Counted from the stretch's first letter, positions 8,222 through 16,726 are shown. The stretch is 64,000 bases of DNA from Desulforamulus putei DSM 12395 (GCF_900129195.1 NZ_FQUY01000017.1:1-64000); one strand, 5' to 3'. Program-made: numbers and translations. Notes: a model not told the origin generated them from the letters alone.

Positions 8222-9502
8222 ATGAAAAACGAACTAATGGAAAAGGGATATAATATTTTCGACAGCCTTAAGTTGGTCTTTGCCAATCTTAATTTTCCCC
8301 GCCTGACCACCGGCTTAATCGGGGCATTGTTCAGCAGCATGGGTCCCGGTATGATTGTTATGAGTGCAGCCAAGGATGGCCAACTTACTGAAAGTATGGC
8401 AATTTCCTGGATTTTTGCAATTTTCTTTTTTGCCGGCATTGCTACCATGTTTATGTCCCTTTACTACCGGACACCGGTCGTTATTGCCTTCAGTATTCCC
8501 GGGGCGGTTCTGATCGGTAAATATCTGCAGTCTGGCGGTGACATTTATTCCGCTGTCGGTGTTTATTTTGCCATTTCAATTTTGGTACTGGTCTTAACTG
8601 CAACAGGCGTCATTAAAGTACTAATTGAACATATTCCCATATCCATTATGTTAGGCATGGTAGCCGGAGTACTGCTTAGCTTTGGTATCAACGCGTTTAC
8701 CAGTGCCTTGAAAATGCCTGCCATTTACGGCGTAATGGTAGCGGTATTCTTTATTTGGCATTTCTTTAAAAGGATTTCCGGTAAGGTTCCTGGTGTTGTG
8801 GTTTCCATGTTGATCGGTGTTATTCTCTTAAAAGCTTTCGGTCTCCTGAAGAGTGTACCTATTGCCTGGGAAATTGCCAAACCAGTCGTTGTCACACCTG
8901 CCTTTGATTTTAGAAGTTTAATTGCTTTAGGCGTGCCTCTCTTCTTCATGGTGGTGGGTGTACAAAACATTCAGGCGGTAGGAGTATTGCTTTCCCGGGG
9001 CTATACCCCACCGATTAACGCGATGTATACCATACCCTCCATTATGACATTCTTCAACGGTCTCTTTGCCGGTCATACAGCAGTTACCGCCGGTCCCAGC
9101 ACTGCCATCTGCTCCAGTGATATGGCCGGTACCAAAGAATATCGCTGGATTGCCTCCTTTTTTGAAGGTGTTTTCTGGTTGGTCATCGGTCTCTTGGCAA
9201 AGGTGGCTGTTGAAAGCGCCAAACTGGCACCCAAAGAATTTATGCAGGTAGTAGCAGGTTTGGCCATGTTTGAAGTGTTCATCAGTGCCTTTGAAGGAGC
9301 CTTCAGTCAAAAGTTCCGTAAAGGGGCTATGGTGGCCTTCCTGGTGGCCGCTTCCAACGTTTCTTTAATGCAAGTCGGCGCACCTTTCTGGGCCATTGTA
9401 TTTGGCGTTCTGGCATCCTTGATTGCCGAAAGACAGGACTTTAAACAAGATGAAAAAGAACCGGCGGTAAATATGAAGCCTGGGGTAGCGGTAAGCAAAT
9501 AA
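8222..9502 (+). CDS. BenE-type (benzoate/H+ symporter family) permease
   Basis: 426 aa, strongly hydrophobic, about 12 membrane segments. The N-terminal part (GLIGALFSSMGPGMIVM, ESMAISWIFAIFFFAGI, SLYYRTPVVIAFSIPGAVLIG) matches the BenE family pattern with the R-x-P-V-V and S-x-P-G-A motifs. TAGPSTAICSSDMAGTKEYRW is the equivalent of the conserved loop in the second half. The ATG at 8222 follows AAGGAGG. It is probably the uptake system for the substrate of the cluster, most likely an organic or aromatic acid. The substrate cannot be read from sequence. Confidence 0.8.
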   Translation: MKNELMEKGYNIFDSLKLVFANLNFPRLTTGLIGALFSSMGPGMIVMSAAKDGQLTESMAISWIFAIFFFAGIATMFMSLYYRTPVVIAFSIPGAVLIGKYLQSGGDIYSAVGVYFAISILVLVLTATGVIKVLIEHIPISIMLGMVAGVLLSFGINAFTSALKMPAIYGVMVAVFFIWHFFKRISGKVPGVVVSMLIGVILLKAFGLLKSVPIAWEIAKPVVVTPAFDFRSLIALGVPLFFMVVGVQNIQAVGVLLSRGYTPPINAMYTIPSIMTFFNGLFAGHTAVTAGPSTAICSSDMAGTKEYRWIASFFEGVFWLVIGLLAKVAVESAKLAPKEFMQVVAGLAMFEVFISAFEGAFSQKFRKGAMVAFLVAASNVSLMQVGAPFWAIVFGVLASLIAERQDFKQDEKEPAVNMKPGVAVSK

Positions 9503-9522
9503 AGGTTTTTACATGCATCCCT

Positions 9523-9569
9523 GACTGGCCCTTTACCTATTTATCAGGGGTAAGAGGCCAGTCCTTTTT
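9523..9569 (+). terminator. Rho-independent terminator
   Basis: GACTGGCC (9523-9530) pairs with GGCCAGTC (9556-9563), with further partial pairing inside, followed by TTTTT. It ends the transcript of the permease and upstream genes. Confidence 0.85.
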
Positions 9570-9598
9570 GTCTAGTTTTACTTAAGTAGGTGAGAGAA

Positions 9599-10696
9599 TT
9601 GATCCTGAAGAATAGGATTCGTCGTACACAGGAAGCTATGACACAGAGGGAGCTGGATTTACTCCTTGTTGTGGGTAGAGAAAATCTCATTTATTTTACG
9701 GGATTAACCCAGATTGAATGCATGGCCGTATTGATCCCCAAAGAGGGAGAGGCCTGTGCTGTTACCCTTTGGTTGGATGCCGCTTACGTCCAGCAAGAAA
9801 CCGGTTTAATAACCTATGGTTATCTATTTCCCAAAGAAACGGTAGCCAGTAAGGTTGTCCAGTGTATACAGAAATATGGTTATGACAGGCCAAGAATTGG
9901 CTTTGAACGCTACTATGTGGATTTCGCCATGTATGATGCCTTGAGACAGGCCTTTGACGAGTCCAATTTTTATGGTGCCGGAGATCTTTTTTATAAGGTG
10001 CGCTCAATAAAAGATGAACAGGAAATTTCATATATTAAAGAGGCCGCTGCCATCGTCTGCCGTGGTGTGGATGCTGCCATAAAAGCCGTTCGACCGGGCG
10101 TAACTGAACTGGATTTATTGGCTGAAGCAGAATATGCCATGCTAAAAGCAGGTTCAACCGGGTCTCCTTTTCGGCCGCAAGTCATATCCGGTGAACGAAC
10201 GCTGTTAACCCACCCGTGCAGCAGTAATAAGCAAATAAATTCCGGGGAGATCGTAATTATTCACCTGGGTGCAAATTACCAGGGTTATTGTGCCAAAATG
10301 TGTCGTACTGTGGCACTGGGTAAGGTGCCGGAGGAACAGGTAAAGGTTTATCAATTGTTACTGGAAGCCCAGCAACGGGCCATTGATGCTTTAAGACCGG
10401 GTGTAACGGCCGGCAGTGTAGATAAAGCTGCCCGTGAAATCATCGAGGCTGCCGGTTACCAACACCATTATCTTGATTATGTGGGCTATGGTGTAGGGAT
10501 ACGGCAATCCGAGTTTTATCCTATTATCGGTAAAGGTAGAACGGAAATCATTCAGGCCGGTATGGTGGTTGACTTGCTATTACCGACAATTTATCGGCCA
10601 GGCATTGGTGGCCCAAGGGTAACTGATGTGATTCTGGTGGGAGATCGAAGCAATGAAATCTTAACCAATTACCCGCGGCAATTGATTCAATTATAG
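9599..10696 (+). CDS. M24 (pita-bread) family protein lacking metal ligands
   Basis: 365 aa. An N-terminal creatinase/prolidase-N domain (~1-125) is followed by a C-terminal pita-bread domain (~130-365). The five metal ligands of Xaa-Pro aminopeptidases are replaced. The DFGA motif reads IHLGA, SDxTRT reads AKMCRTV, GHGIG reads GYGVG, the ExP glutamate reads LLLP, and the final ExxxxV reads VTDVILV. Creatinase is a known metal-free member, so a C-N hydrolase or other non-peptidase role is more likely than peptidase. TTG at 9599 is chosen because AGGTGAG lies 5 nt upstream; GTG at 9590 is the alternative. It stands between the permease and nickel transporter genes on the same strand. Confidence 0.75.
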   Translation: MILKNRIRRTQEAMTQRELDLLLVVGRENLIYFTGLTQIECMAVLIPKEGEACAVTLWLDAAYVQQETGLITYGYLFPKETVASKVVQCIQKYGYDRPRIGFERYYVDFAMYDALRQAFDESNFYGAGDLFYKVRSIKDEQEISYIKEAAAIVCRGVDAAIKAVRPGVTELDLLAEAEYAMLKAGSTGSPFRPQVISGERTLLTHPCSSNKQINSGEIVIIHLGANYQGYCAKMCRTVALGKVPEEQVKVYQLLLEAQQRAIDALRPGVTAGSVDKAAREIIEAAGYQHHYLDYVGYGVGIRQSEFYPIIGKGRTEIIQAGMVVDLLLPTIYRPGIGGPRVTDVILVGDRSNEILTNYPRQLIQL

Positions 10697-10764
10697 TGTC
10701 TAATTATTTTGGCGGTATCTAAAAAAAGAAAGAAGCAGTGCCTAAGTAAAGGAGATATTTGCAG

Positions 10765-11793
10765 ATGAACCATAACGACATTAACAGGTTAAGAATGGGT
10801 CGCCCGAAGTGGCTGGGTTATGGCATTGCTGTTGTAGGGATGCACATTCTCGGCTTAGCTTTTTTGATGCTGGGCAGCAGTGACCACCCGGAACTGCTGG
10901 GGATGGGATTTCTAACATACACGCTGGGATTACGTCATGCCTTTGATATCGACCATATCGCAGCCATCGACAATACCGTCCGAAAGTTGCTGCATCAAAA
11001 AAAGGACGCAACGGGGATAGGATTTTTCTTTTCCCTGGGACACTCCTCTGTGGTTTTTCTTATGACACTGTTTACCATTGTTGCGATGAATTTTGTGCAG
11101 CACAAGCTTCCCCAGTTTCAAGAGGTGGGGGGCATTATTGGAACAACCGTTTCGGGTGTATTTCTTCTTTTTATCGGTTTGATTAATCTTTATATATGGT
11201 ACGATATTTACCAGGTTTTCATCCGGATGCGTCGTGGGGTTTACAACCCTGAAACACTCGAGCAGCTTCTTGTGTCGCGGGGTCTGATTGCCCGTTTCGC
11301 CAACCCGTTGTACCGGTTCATTAACCGGAGTTGGCATGTTTTCCCCTTGGGGTTTCTTTTTGGTCTAGGTTTTGATACGGCCAGTGAGGTGGCTTTGCTG
11401 GCTATCTCCGCAGGGGCGGTAAGGGAAACCATCCCCTTGACCGGTATCCTGTCTCTCCCAATCTTATTTGCTGCAGGAATGAGTTTATTGGATACCCTCG
11501 ACGGGGTCTTTATGTCCAATGCTTACAGTTGGGCTTTTGCTACTCCCTTACGTAAAATCTATTACAATTTAACCATTACCGGTATATCGGTTGTGGCGGC
11601 GCTATTTATCGGTCTGGTTGAAATTACCCAAGTTCTTTCACCAAAGATAGGAATGGACGGGCGGTTCTGGAACTGGGTACACAGTCTGGACTTAAATGGA
11701 TTTGGGTATTTGCTGGTATTCTTATTTGTCTTAATATGGACCATCTCCTTTGGTGTGTGGAAATATCTGGGTCTTGAGAAACAGGGGACCTGA
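10765..11793 (+). CDS. NiCoT family nickel/cobalt transporter
   Basis: 342 aa membrane protein with about eight helices. The NiCoT signature GLRHAFDIDHIAAIDN lies near residues 53-68. Other family motifs are FFFSLGHSSVVFLMT and LFGLGFDTASEVALL. It imports Ni2+ or Co2+ with high affinity. ATG at 10765, ten bases after AAGGAG, is preferred to the TTG at 10759. Its place beside a LarA-like gene suggests nickel supply for that enzyme; this link is inferred. Confidence 0.92.
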   Translation: MNHNDINRLRMGRPKWLGYGIAVVGMHILGLAFLMLGSSDHPELLGMGFLTYTLGLRHAFDIDHIAAIDNTVRKLLHQKKDATGIGFFFSLGHSSVVFLMTLFTIVAMNFVQHKLPQFQEVGGIIGTTVSGVFLLFIGLINLYIWYDIYQVFIRMRRGVYNPETLEQLLVSRGLIARFANPLYRFINRSWHVFPLGFLFGLGFDTASEVALLAISAGAVRETIPLTGILSLPILFAAGMSLLDTLDGVFMSNAYSWAFATPLRKIYYNLTITGISVVAALFIGLVEITQVLSPKIGMDGRFWNWVHSLDLNGFGYLLVFLFVLIWTISFGVWKYLGLEKQGT

Positions 11794-11940
11794 TGTTCAT
11801 GCTAAAACCAAAAGGTAACTCCACCGTCTACATTTTTGATAACCTTTAAAAAGTGGGGCTTTTGTATAGATAATAAGTGGAGGGGGGGTTCCTGAGAATA
11901 TGGTATAAATGGTTACTATCTATGGACTAACAATTAGTTT

Positions 11941-12123
11941 CAGGCTGTAGACAAACCACAAATAGTAAGCAGGCAGCCTGGCTATTCCAAAAGCGAAGCG
12001 GGCAAGTAAGAGGTGAGATGTGAGAAGTTAGAGGTGGGAGGTCTTTCTCACTTCCAACATCTAACTTCTAACCTCTAACCTCTCAATTGCCAGGCTGCCT
12101 GCGCGGACTTTGTCAACACTCTG
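11941..12123 (+). repeat. ~180-bp palindromic repeat, copy 1
   Basis: The outer arms GCAGGCAGCCTGGC (from ~11970) and GCCAGGCTGCCTGC (to ~12102) enclose purine-rich GAGGTGAGATGTGAGAAG and pyrimidine-rich CTAACTTCTAACCTCT halves that can pair. A reverse-complemented copy is at 15311-15487, and truncated relatives are at 32221 and ~26684. No transposase is present; it is a non-coding, MITE-like or REP-like element. The rest of the 11794-12351 gap shows nothing recognisable. The short ORF that starts inside this repeat is not credible. Confidence 0.85.
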
Positions 12124-12351
12124 GCCATTCCCTAAAATACGGAATGGTTTTTTTGTTGAGATATGACTTGAATATTTTCACCCTTTACCTAGGAAATTTA
12201 AGAATAAAGTTTTTAATTGATAAAACGCAATTAACTGATTTTGAAATTTTTGCCATTTTGGCCAAATAATAGCACAAAACTCATATGGGTATACTTGACT
12301 TAACGTACTTATAACATTAGAATGAAAGTTGGTAAGGTGGTGATTTGTCTA

Positions 12352-13473
12352 GTGAATATTAAAGCAATCGCCCGAGTAGATAAAAGAACGAAAGATTTAG
12401 CAAAAAGAATTCACTCTAACGAGATTGCGGTAATATGTCATCATGAGCTTGATAAAGTAGCCGCTGATTCGCTGATTGCCGCGAAAGTAAAGGCGGTAAT
12501 AAATGCGCTACCTTCGCTAAGCGATGATTATCCCAACCAGGGTCCCATCACTTTGTTGGAAGCCGGTATTCCCATCCTTGATAATGTTGGCAAGGACATT
12601 ATGGAGAGGGTCGTCGAAGGGGATGAACTGGAGATACGGGATAATGTTGTTTTACGGAATGGCGTAGTCCTGGCAGAAGGAACTCTATTAACCTTAAAAC
12701 GGGTTAAAGAGCATATGGAGCAATCCCGGAGCCGTATGGATCGGGTGTTATCCCGTTTTATCCATAATACACTTGACTACGCCCGCAACGAAGTGGATTT
12801 TGTTTGCGGGGGACTGAGCATACCTGAAGTAAACACTTCCTTTAAGGGTAAACATACCTTGATTGTGGTACGGGGTCATAATTATAAACAGGACCTGAGT
12901 GCCATAAAGTCTTATATTGATGAAGTACATCCCATACTCATCGGAGTGGACGGGGGGGCCGACGCGCTGCTGGAATTTGGCTATACCCCGGATCTTATTA
13001 TCGGTGATATGGACAGCACCACCGACAAGGCCCTTTGCAGTGGTGCGGAACTGGTGGTTCACGCCTATCCCGACGGCAGGGCGCCGGGCATGGAAAGAAT
13101 CAAAGCCCTTGGTTTAAATGCAAAGGTCTTTCCGGCCCCCGGCACAAGTGAAGACATTGCCATGATGTTGGCCTATGAAAAGGGTACCGAACTGATTGTA
13201 GCAGTAGGTACCCACTCCAATATGTTGGATTTTTTGGAGAAGGGCCGTAAGGGGATGGCCAGTACTTTCCTTGTCCGCCTAAAGGTTGGAGATATCCTGG
13301 TGGATGCCAAGGGTGTCAGCCAGCTCTATAAAAATCGTATCAAAATGAAATATGTAGGCCAGATACTGCTTGCTGGCCTGGTTCCGCTTGCGGTTGTGAT
13401 TGCCATGGCGCCCCCCACCAGGGAATTATTCAGGTTGCTGGTTTTAAACGTAAGATTAATCTTTGGTATTTAG
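12352..13473 (+). CDS. steA: SteA-like cytokinetic ring protein
   Basis: 373 aa. The central region has a thiamin-pyrophosphokinase-like catalytic fold: ILIGVDGGADALLEFG, then DLIIGDMDSTTD near residues 198-235. A helix near the C-terminus (ILLAGLVPLAVVIAMA) anchors it to the membrane. SteA and its partner SteB were described in Actinobacteria as division-associated proteins. GTG at 12352, eight bases after AAGGTGGTGAT, is chosen over ATG at 12322 because the protein then begins NIKAIARVDKRTK like relatives. It precedes steB by 11 bp. It lies between inverted copies of a 180-bp repeat. Confidence 0.8.
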   Translation: MNIKAIARVDKRTKDLAKRIHSNEIAVICHHELDKVAADSLIAAKVKAVINALPSLSDDYPNQGPITLLEAGIPILDNVGKDIMERVVEGDELEIRDNVVLRNGVVLAEGTLLTLKRVKEHMEQSRSRMDRVLSRFIHNTLDYARNEVDFVCGGLSIPEVNTSFKGKHTLIVVRGHNYKQDLSAIKSYIDEVHPILIGVDGGADALLEFGYTPDLIIGDMDSTTDKALCSGAELVVHAYPDGRAPGMERIKALGLNAKVFPAPGTSEDIAMMLAYEKGTELIVAVGTHSNMLDFLEKGRKGMASTFLVRLKVGDILVDAKGVSQLYKNRIKMKYVGQILLAGLVPLAVVIAMAPPTRELFRLLVLNVRLIFGI

Positions 13474-13484
13474 GAGGAAGTTTT

Positions 13485-14417
13485 GTGATCATTGATTATC
13501 GCTACCACATTGCCTCTCTGGTGGCTGTTTTTATTGCCCTTGGCATAGGCATTTTAGTTGGTAGTGCAGTGCTGGGAAATGAGGTTATTGTAAAAAGGCA
13601 GCAGCAATTGGCCGACAGATTGGAAATTCAATTGGAAGAATTACGGCAAAAAAATGAAGCTGTACAAGCCAGGGCCAATAACCTGGAAATTGACAACAAC
13701 ATTCAGAAGCAGTTTGAAAAGCAAGTTTTACCGCCGCTGGTGGCCGGAAAGCTGGCCGGTAAACGGTTGGCCATTGTGGAAACCAATAGTTACGGGTTCC
13801 GGGATGACCTGGTCAACACGTTAACTATGGCCGGGGCCACTGTCCAATCTGTTACAACTGTCCTGGACGGGTTTGATTTAACCGATCGCAAGGACAAGCT
13901 GGTCACTGAGTTAAACCTCAAGGTGAGTGATGACAACGCCATTGTAAAGCATCTTGCCTCAGAAACTGCCAGGGGCATTTTAACGGGCGAGAAGCAGGCC
14001 CTTTTGAACACATTGGCCCAGGCTGAACTGCTTAAGTTATCCGGTGATTATGGTGTGCCAATTGACGGGGTAATATTCATTGGAGGCAGTCAGGATCAAA
14101 CTCTGGTAAAAACGGAAATACTGGATTATCCCATGATTGATTATTTCCTGCAGCAAAAACTTCCCGTTTTCGGGGTTGAAGAGACAGACGTTACTTATTC
14201 CTATATGAAGGCCTATCAAAAGAAAAGGGTTAGCACGGTGGACAATGTGGAAACACCTCCAGGTCAACTGGCGTTGGTGATGGCCATTGCCGGAAAACCC
14301 GGGCATTACGGGGTAAAACCCACTGCCAAACAATTACTGCCACCTTTTGATACCGCCACTGGAGGTGTGGGTAATGGCAAACCGGGCCAAAGTGTCAGTG
14401 GTAATCCCCGCACATAA
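13485..14417 (+). CDS. steB: SteB/MctB-like membrane protein (copper transporter MctB family)
   Basis: 310 aa. One N-terminal transmembrane helix (~8-30, HIASLVAVFIALGIGILVGSAVL) is followed by a coiled coil (~37-78) and an extracytoplasmic domain. IDYRYHIASLVAVFIALGIGI is diagnostic of the MctB/DUF3186 family. Despite the family name, position next to steA points to cell-envelope or division work. GTG at 13485 follows AGGAGG. Its 3' end overlaps the glycosyltransferase gene by 44 bp. Confidence 0.8.
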   Translation: MIIDYRYHIASLVAVFIALGIGILVGSAVLGNEVIVKRQQQLADRLEIQLEELRQKNEAVQARANNLEIDNNIQKQFEKQVLPPLVAGKLAGKRLAIVETNSYGFRDDLVNTLTMAGATVQSVTTVLDGFDLTDRKDKLVTELNLKVSDDNAIVKHLASETARGILTGEKQALLNTLAQAELLKLSGDYGVPIDGVIFIGGSQDQTLVKTEILDYPMIDYFLQQKLPVFGVEETDVTYSYMKAYQKKRVSTVDNVETPPGQLALVMAIAGKPGHYGVKPTAKQLLPPFDTATGGVGNGKPGQSVSGNPRT

Positions 14418-15078
14418 TGAAGCGGAACGCATTTCCGATACCGTGAAAGGGGTCGTGGCCATTCCTGAGGTATCGGAAATTATCGTGGTTGATGACGCAT
14501 CCTCGGATGAAACTGCAGAACTGGCCAGGCAGGCCGGGGCCATTGTAATCTCGCTGCCTAACAATATGGGGAAGGGCGGAGCCCTCAATACCGGAGTGGC
14601 CAGAGCCACCGGTGATATTGTGGCCCTTTTGGACGGCGACCTGGGCAGCAGCTCCGTGGAGGCCAGGGCGCTTATTTTGCCGGTTCTCAATAACAAAGCC
14701 GACATGACCATCGCACAGTTCCCCAGGGCCAAAAAGAAAGGCGGCTTTGGCCTGGTGAAAAACCTGGCCCGGGCAGGTATCCGACACTTTGCCGGTTTAG
14801 ACAGCAATGCCCCTTTATCCGGACAAAGGGTCATGACTCGCAAGGTTCTGGAAAAGGTGGTCCCCTTTGCTTCCGGTTACGGTGTAGAAGTAGCGCTTAC
14901 CATCAAAGTGGCAAAGGAAGGTTTCCGTGTGCTGGAGGTTCCTACCCGAATGTCCCACGCTGAGACCGGCAGGGATCTGAGGGGTTTCATGCACAGAGGC
15001 AAACAATTTGTGCACGTGGCCCGAGTCCTGGCCGGCTGTTTCCTAAAATACGGTTTCACACGGGCACGAAACCGGTAA
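14374..15078 (+). CDS. Family 2 glycosyltransferase
   Basis: 234 aa. GT-A fold motifs are VVIPAHNEAERI at residues ~7-18, IVVDDASSDET at ~38-48 and ALLDGDLG (DxD-like) at ~85-92. There is no membrane segment. ATG at 14374 lies eight bases after GGAGGTG and is preferred to an in-frame ATG at 14347. It overlaps steB, so the two are co-translated. With steA, steB and the MraY-like gene it forms a conserved envelope cluster in Clostridia (from memory). Donor and acceptor are unknown; a polyprenyl-phosphate sugar transferase is one option. Confidence 0.85.
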   Translation: MANRAKVSVVIPAHNEAERISDTVKGVVAIPEVSEIIVVDDASSDETAELARQAGAIVISLPNNMGKGGALNTGVARATGDIVALLDGDLGSSSVEARALILPVLNNKADMTIAQFPRAKKKGGFGLVKNLARAGIRHFAGLDSNAPLSGQRVMTRKVLEKVVPFASGYGVEVALTIKVAKEGFRVLEVPTRMSHAETGRDLRGFMHRGKQFVHVARVLAGCFLKYGFTRARNR

Positions 15079-15110
15079 CCCAACGATGTGAATAAAATGC
15101 AAAGAAAACA

Positions 15111-15153
15111 AGGTGCCAGGACACTTTAGAGATAACTAAAGGCCCTGGCACCT
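15111..15153. repeat. Inverted repeat after the glycosyltransferase gene
   Basis: AGGTGCCAGG (15111-15120) pairs with CCTGGCACCT (15144-15153), and an inner TTTAG/CTAAA pair also forms. No T-tract follows, so it is a weak terminator at best. The remainder of 15079-15310 shows nothing clear. Confidence 0.5.
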
Positions 15154-15310
15154 GTAGGTTTGGGGAGTAACCTATCACTAATTTTTGGTAATAATAGTGT
15201 TGCACGGTCTTGCATATAAAAAACTAGCCGGCCTCAATAAAGGTTTACATAAAATAACTTTCTTAAGTCAATGCAGGCTAAGTCATTAAGGGTAAAAATA
15301 TATTTTTACC

Positions 15311-15487
15311 ACAGAGTGCTGACAAAATTCGCGCAGGCAGCCTGGCAATTGAGAGGTTAGAAGTGAGATGTTGGAAGTGAGAAAGACCTCCCACCTCTAA
15401 CTTCTCACATCTCACCTCTTACTTGCCCGCTTCGCTTTTGGAATAGCCAGGCTGCCCGCTTACTATTAGGTTTGTCTACAGTCTGGG
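15311..15487 (-). repeat. ~180-bp palindromic repeat, copy 2 (inverted)
   Basis: Reverse complement of copy 1 at 11941-12123: it starts AGAGTGCTGACAAAATTC and ends GGTTTGTCTACAGTCTGG. Near-identity covers the whole length including ends. It separates the glycosyltransferase gene from the MraY-like gene, which are otherwise expected to be adjacent. Confidence 0.85.
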
Positions 15488-15604
15488 TAAAAATATATTT
15501 TTACCAATTATCCCCTTGACTTACACATACATCTGTCCTAAAATTGGCTGATGGCTATAAAACTCCTGACGTTTGACGACCGACGTCCGATGCGAGGTGT
15601 TCCC

Positions 15605-16438
15605 ATGTTCCAAAAGGATTACTGGCTCCTGTTTCCTGCCGCACTTGTGGCCTTCGGAGTGGCAAGGTTTATCCTGTCCAGCGTGTTAAAATTAATTACC
15701 GAGGCAGGATTTGTCAGGCCCAACTTCCGGGGTGACAACATACCCGTAGGGGCGGGGTTTTTATTTTTCCTGAGTGCCCTTTTGCCCACCAGCCTGCTTA
15801 TATTCATAGCACCGGAGCATTATCGTACAATGGGGTTCATTTATCTCTTTGCCCTTGGTTCTATGACCTTGCTGGGGATGGCCGATGATGTCTTTGGTTC
15901 CCGGGCGGACAGCGGGCTAAAGGGGCATATTAAAAAAATGATGCGTGGGGAATTAACCACCGGGGGACTGAAGCTGACGGCAGGAGGATTTATGTCCTTG
16001 GCAGTGGCCGGCGCCATTAGCCATGGCTGGCAGGAGGTTGTCATCAATACTCTGGTCATTGCCCTGTCGGTAAACGCCATTAATTTGCTGGACCTCCGGC
16101 CGGGCAGGGCCGGTAAAGGGTTTTTACTGGGGGTCCTGCTGTTATTTTTTGGGGGCTGGCCCTCCGGCAATTTGATTTGGGCTGCCATTACGGCAGGGGC
16201 ATTGCTGGCCTACTTACCCACTGACCTGCGGGCCGAGGCCATGATGGGGGATACCGGTTCCAATGCCCTGGGGGCAACCATCGGGATTACTTCCGTGTTG
16301 GTTTTGCCGGAGGCAGCTAAAATCGGTTACCTGGTATTTTTAATCGGGTTCCACTTATTCACTGAGAAATACAGTCTCACCAGGATCATCGAGAAAAACA
16401 AAATGCTGAATTACCTGGACCGGTTGGGACGGAATTAA
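15605..16438 (+). CDS. MraY/WecA-like glycosyl-1-phosphate transferase
   Basis: 277 aa, about eight to ten membrane helices. The family motifs are LLGMADDVFGSRADSGLKGH (DDxxG-type magnesium site), NAINLLDLRPGRAGKG and MMGDTGSNALG. The protein should transfer a sugar-1-phosphate to a polyprenyl phosphate at the cytoplasmic face. It is shorter than MraY (~320 aa) and belongs to the divergent group that accompanies steA/steB. ATG at 15605, five bases after GAGGTG, is preferred to ATG at 15551 or 15590. Confidence 0.8.
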   Translation: MFQKDYWLLFPAALVAFGVARFILSSVLKLITEAGFVRPNFRGDNIPVGAGFLFFLSALLPTSLLIFIAPEHYRTMGFIYLFALGSMTLLGMADDVFGSRADSGLKGHIKKMMRGELTTGGLKLTAGGFMSLAVAGAISHGWQEVVINTLVIALSVNAINLLDLRPGRAGKGFLLGVLLLFFGGWPSGNLIWAAITAGALLAYLPTDLRAEAMMGDTGSNALGATIGITSVLVLPEAAKIGYLVFLIGFHLFTEKYSLTRIIEKNKMLNYLDRLGRN

Positions 16439-16484
16439 CCTAAATCCGGTAAGATACCAACAAACAGAAGACTCATCATTAACC

Positions 16485-16508
16485 TACCCGGCTGTTTTCA
16501 TCCGGGTA
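16485..16508. repeat. Short hairpin
   Basis: TACCCGG (16485-16491) pairs with CCGGGTA (16502-16508). It lies 47 bp after the MraY-like gene without a direct T-run. A possible weak terminator. Confidence 0.4.
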
Positions 16509-16561
16509 ATTGAATAGAAAAAGTGCCTTGACGGTGCTTTTTTGGGTGCTTTGCTACTGAT

Positions 16562-16601
16562 TTGACAATATTTTTTATCATTTGATAAAAAATATTGTCA
16601 A
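16562..16601. promoter_or_regulatory. 19-bp-arm perfect palindrome, probable activator site
   Basis: TTGACAATATTTTTTATCA (16562-16580) and its exact reverse complement (16583-16601) are separated by TT. It lies ~110-150 bp upstream of a sigma-54-type promoter, the usual place for the upstream activating site of a bacterial enhancer-binding protein. A terminator reading is less likely because there is no GC-rich stem. Confidence 0.6.
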
Positions 16602-16711
16602 TTTTATTTATCAGCAGGTCTATAACCTAGAGTTCCGGGATGTAAGTAATGTAAAACACTATCGTGTAGACTGTATACAGTTCTAGAAAAAATTCATAAT
16701 TTTTAAACACC

Positions 16712-16726
16712 TGGCATGTTATTTGC
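16712..16726 (+). promoter_or_regulatory. Sigma-54 (-24/-12) promoter
   Basis: TGGCAT-GTTAT-TTGC fits the sigma-54 consensus TGGCAY-N5-TTGC, with GG at 16713-16714 and GC at 16725-16726 correctly 12 bp apart. It lies 51 bp upstream of the leucine dehydrogenase start. Branched-chain keto-acid operons in Firmicutes are commonly activated this way by BkdR-like proteins. No such regulator gene is in the window. Confidence 0.7.

Noticed and set aside
9599-10696. Xaa-Pro aminopeptidase annotation
   Set aside because: The fold matches but the metal ligands are absent, so a peptidase call would mislead.
12087-12269. 60-residue ORF after repeat copy 1
   Set aside because: It starts inside the palindromic repeat, has no ribosome site and no protein-like conservation.
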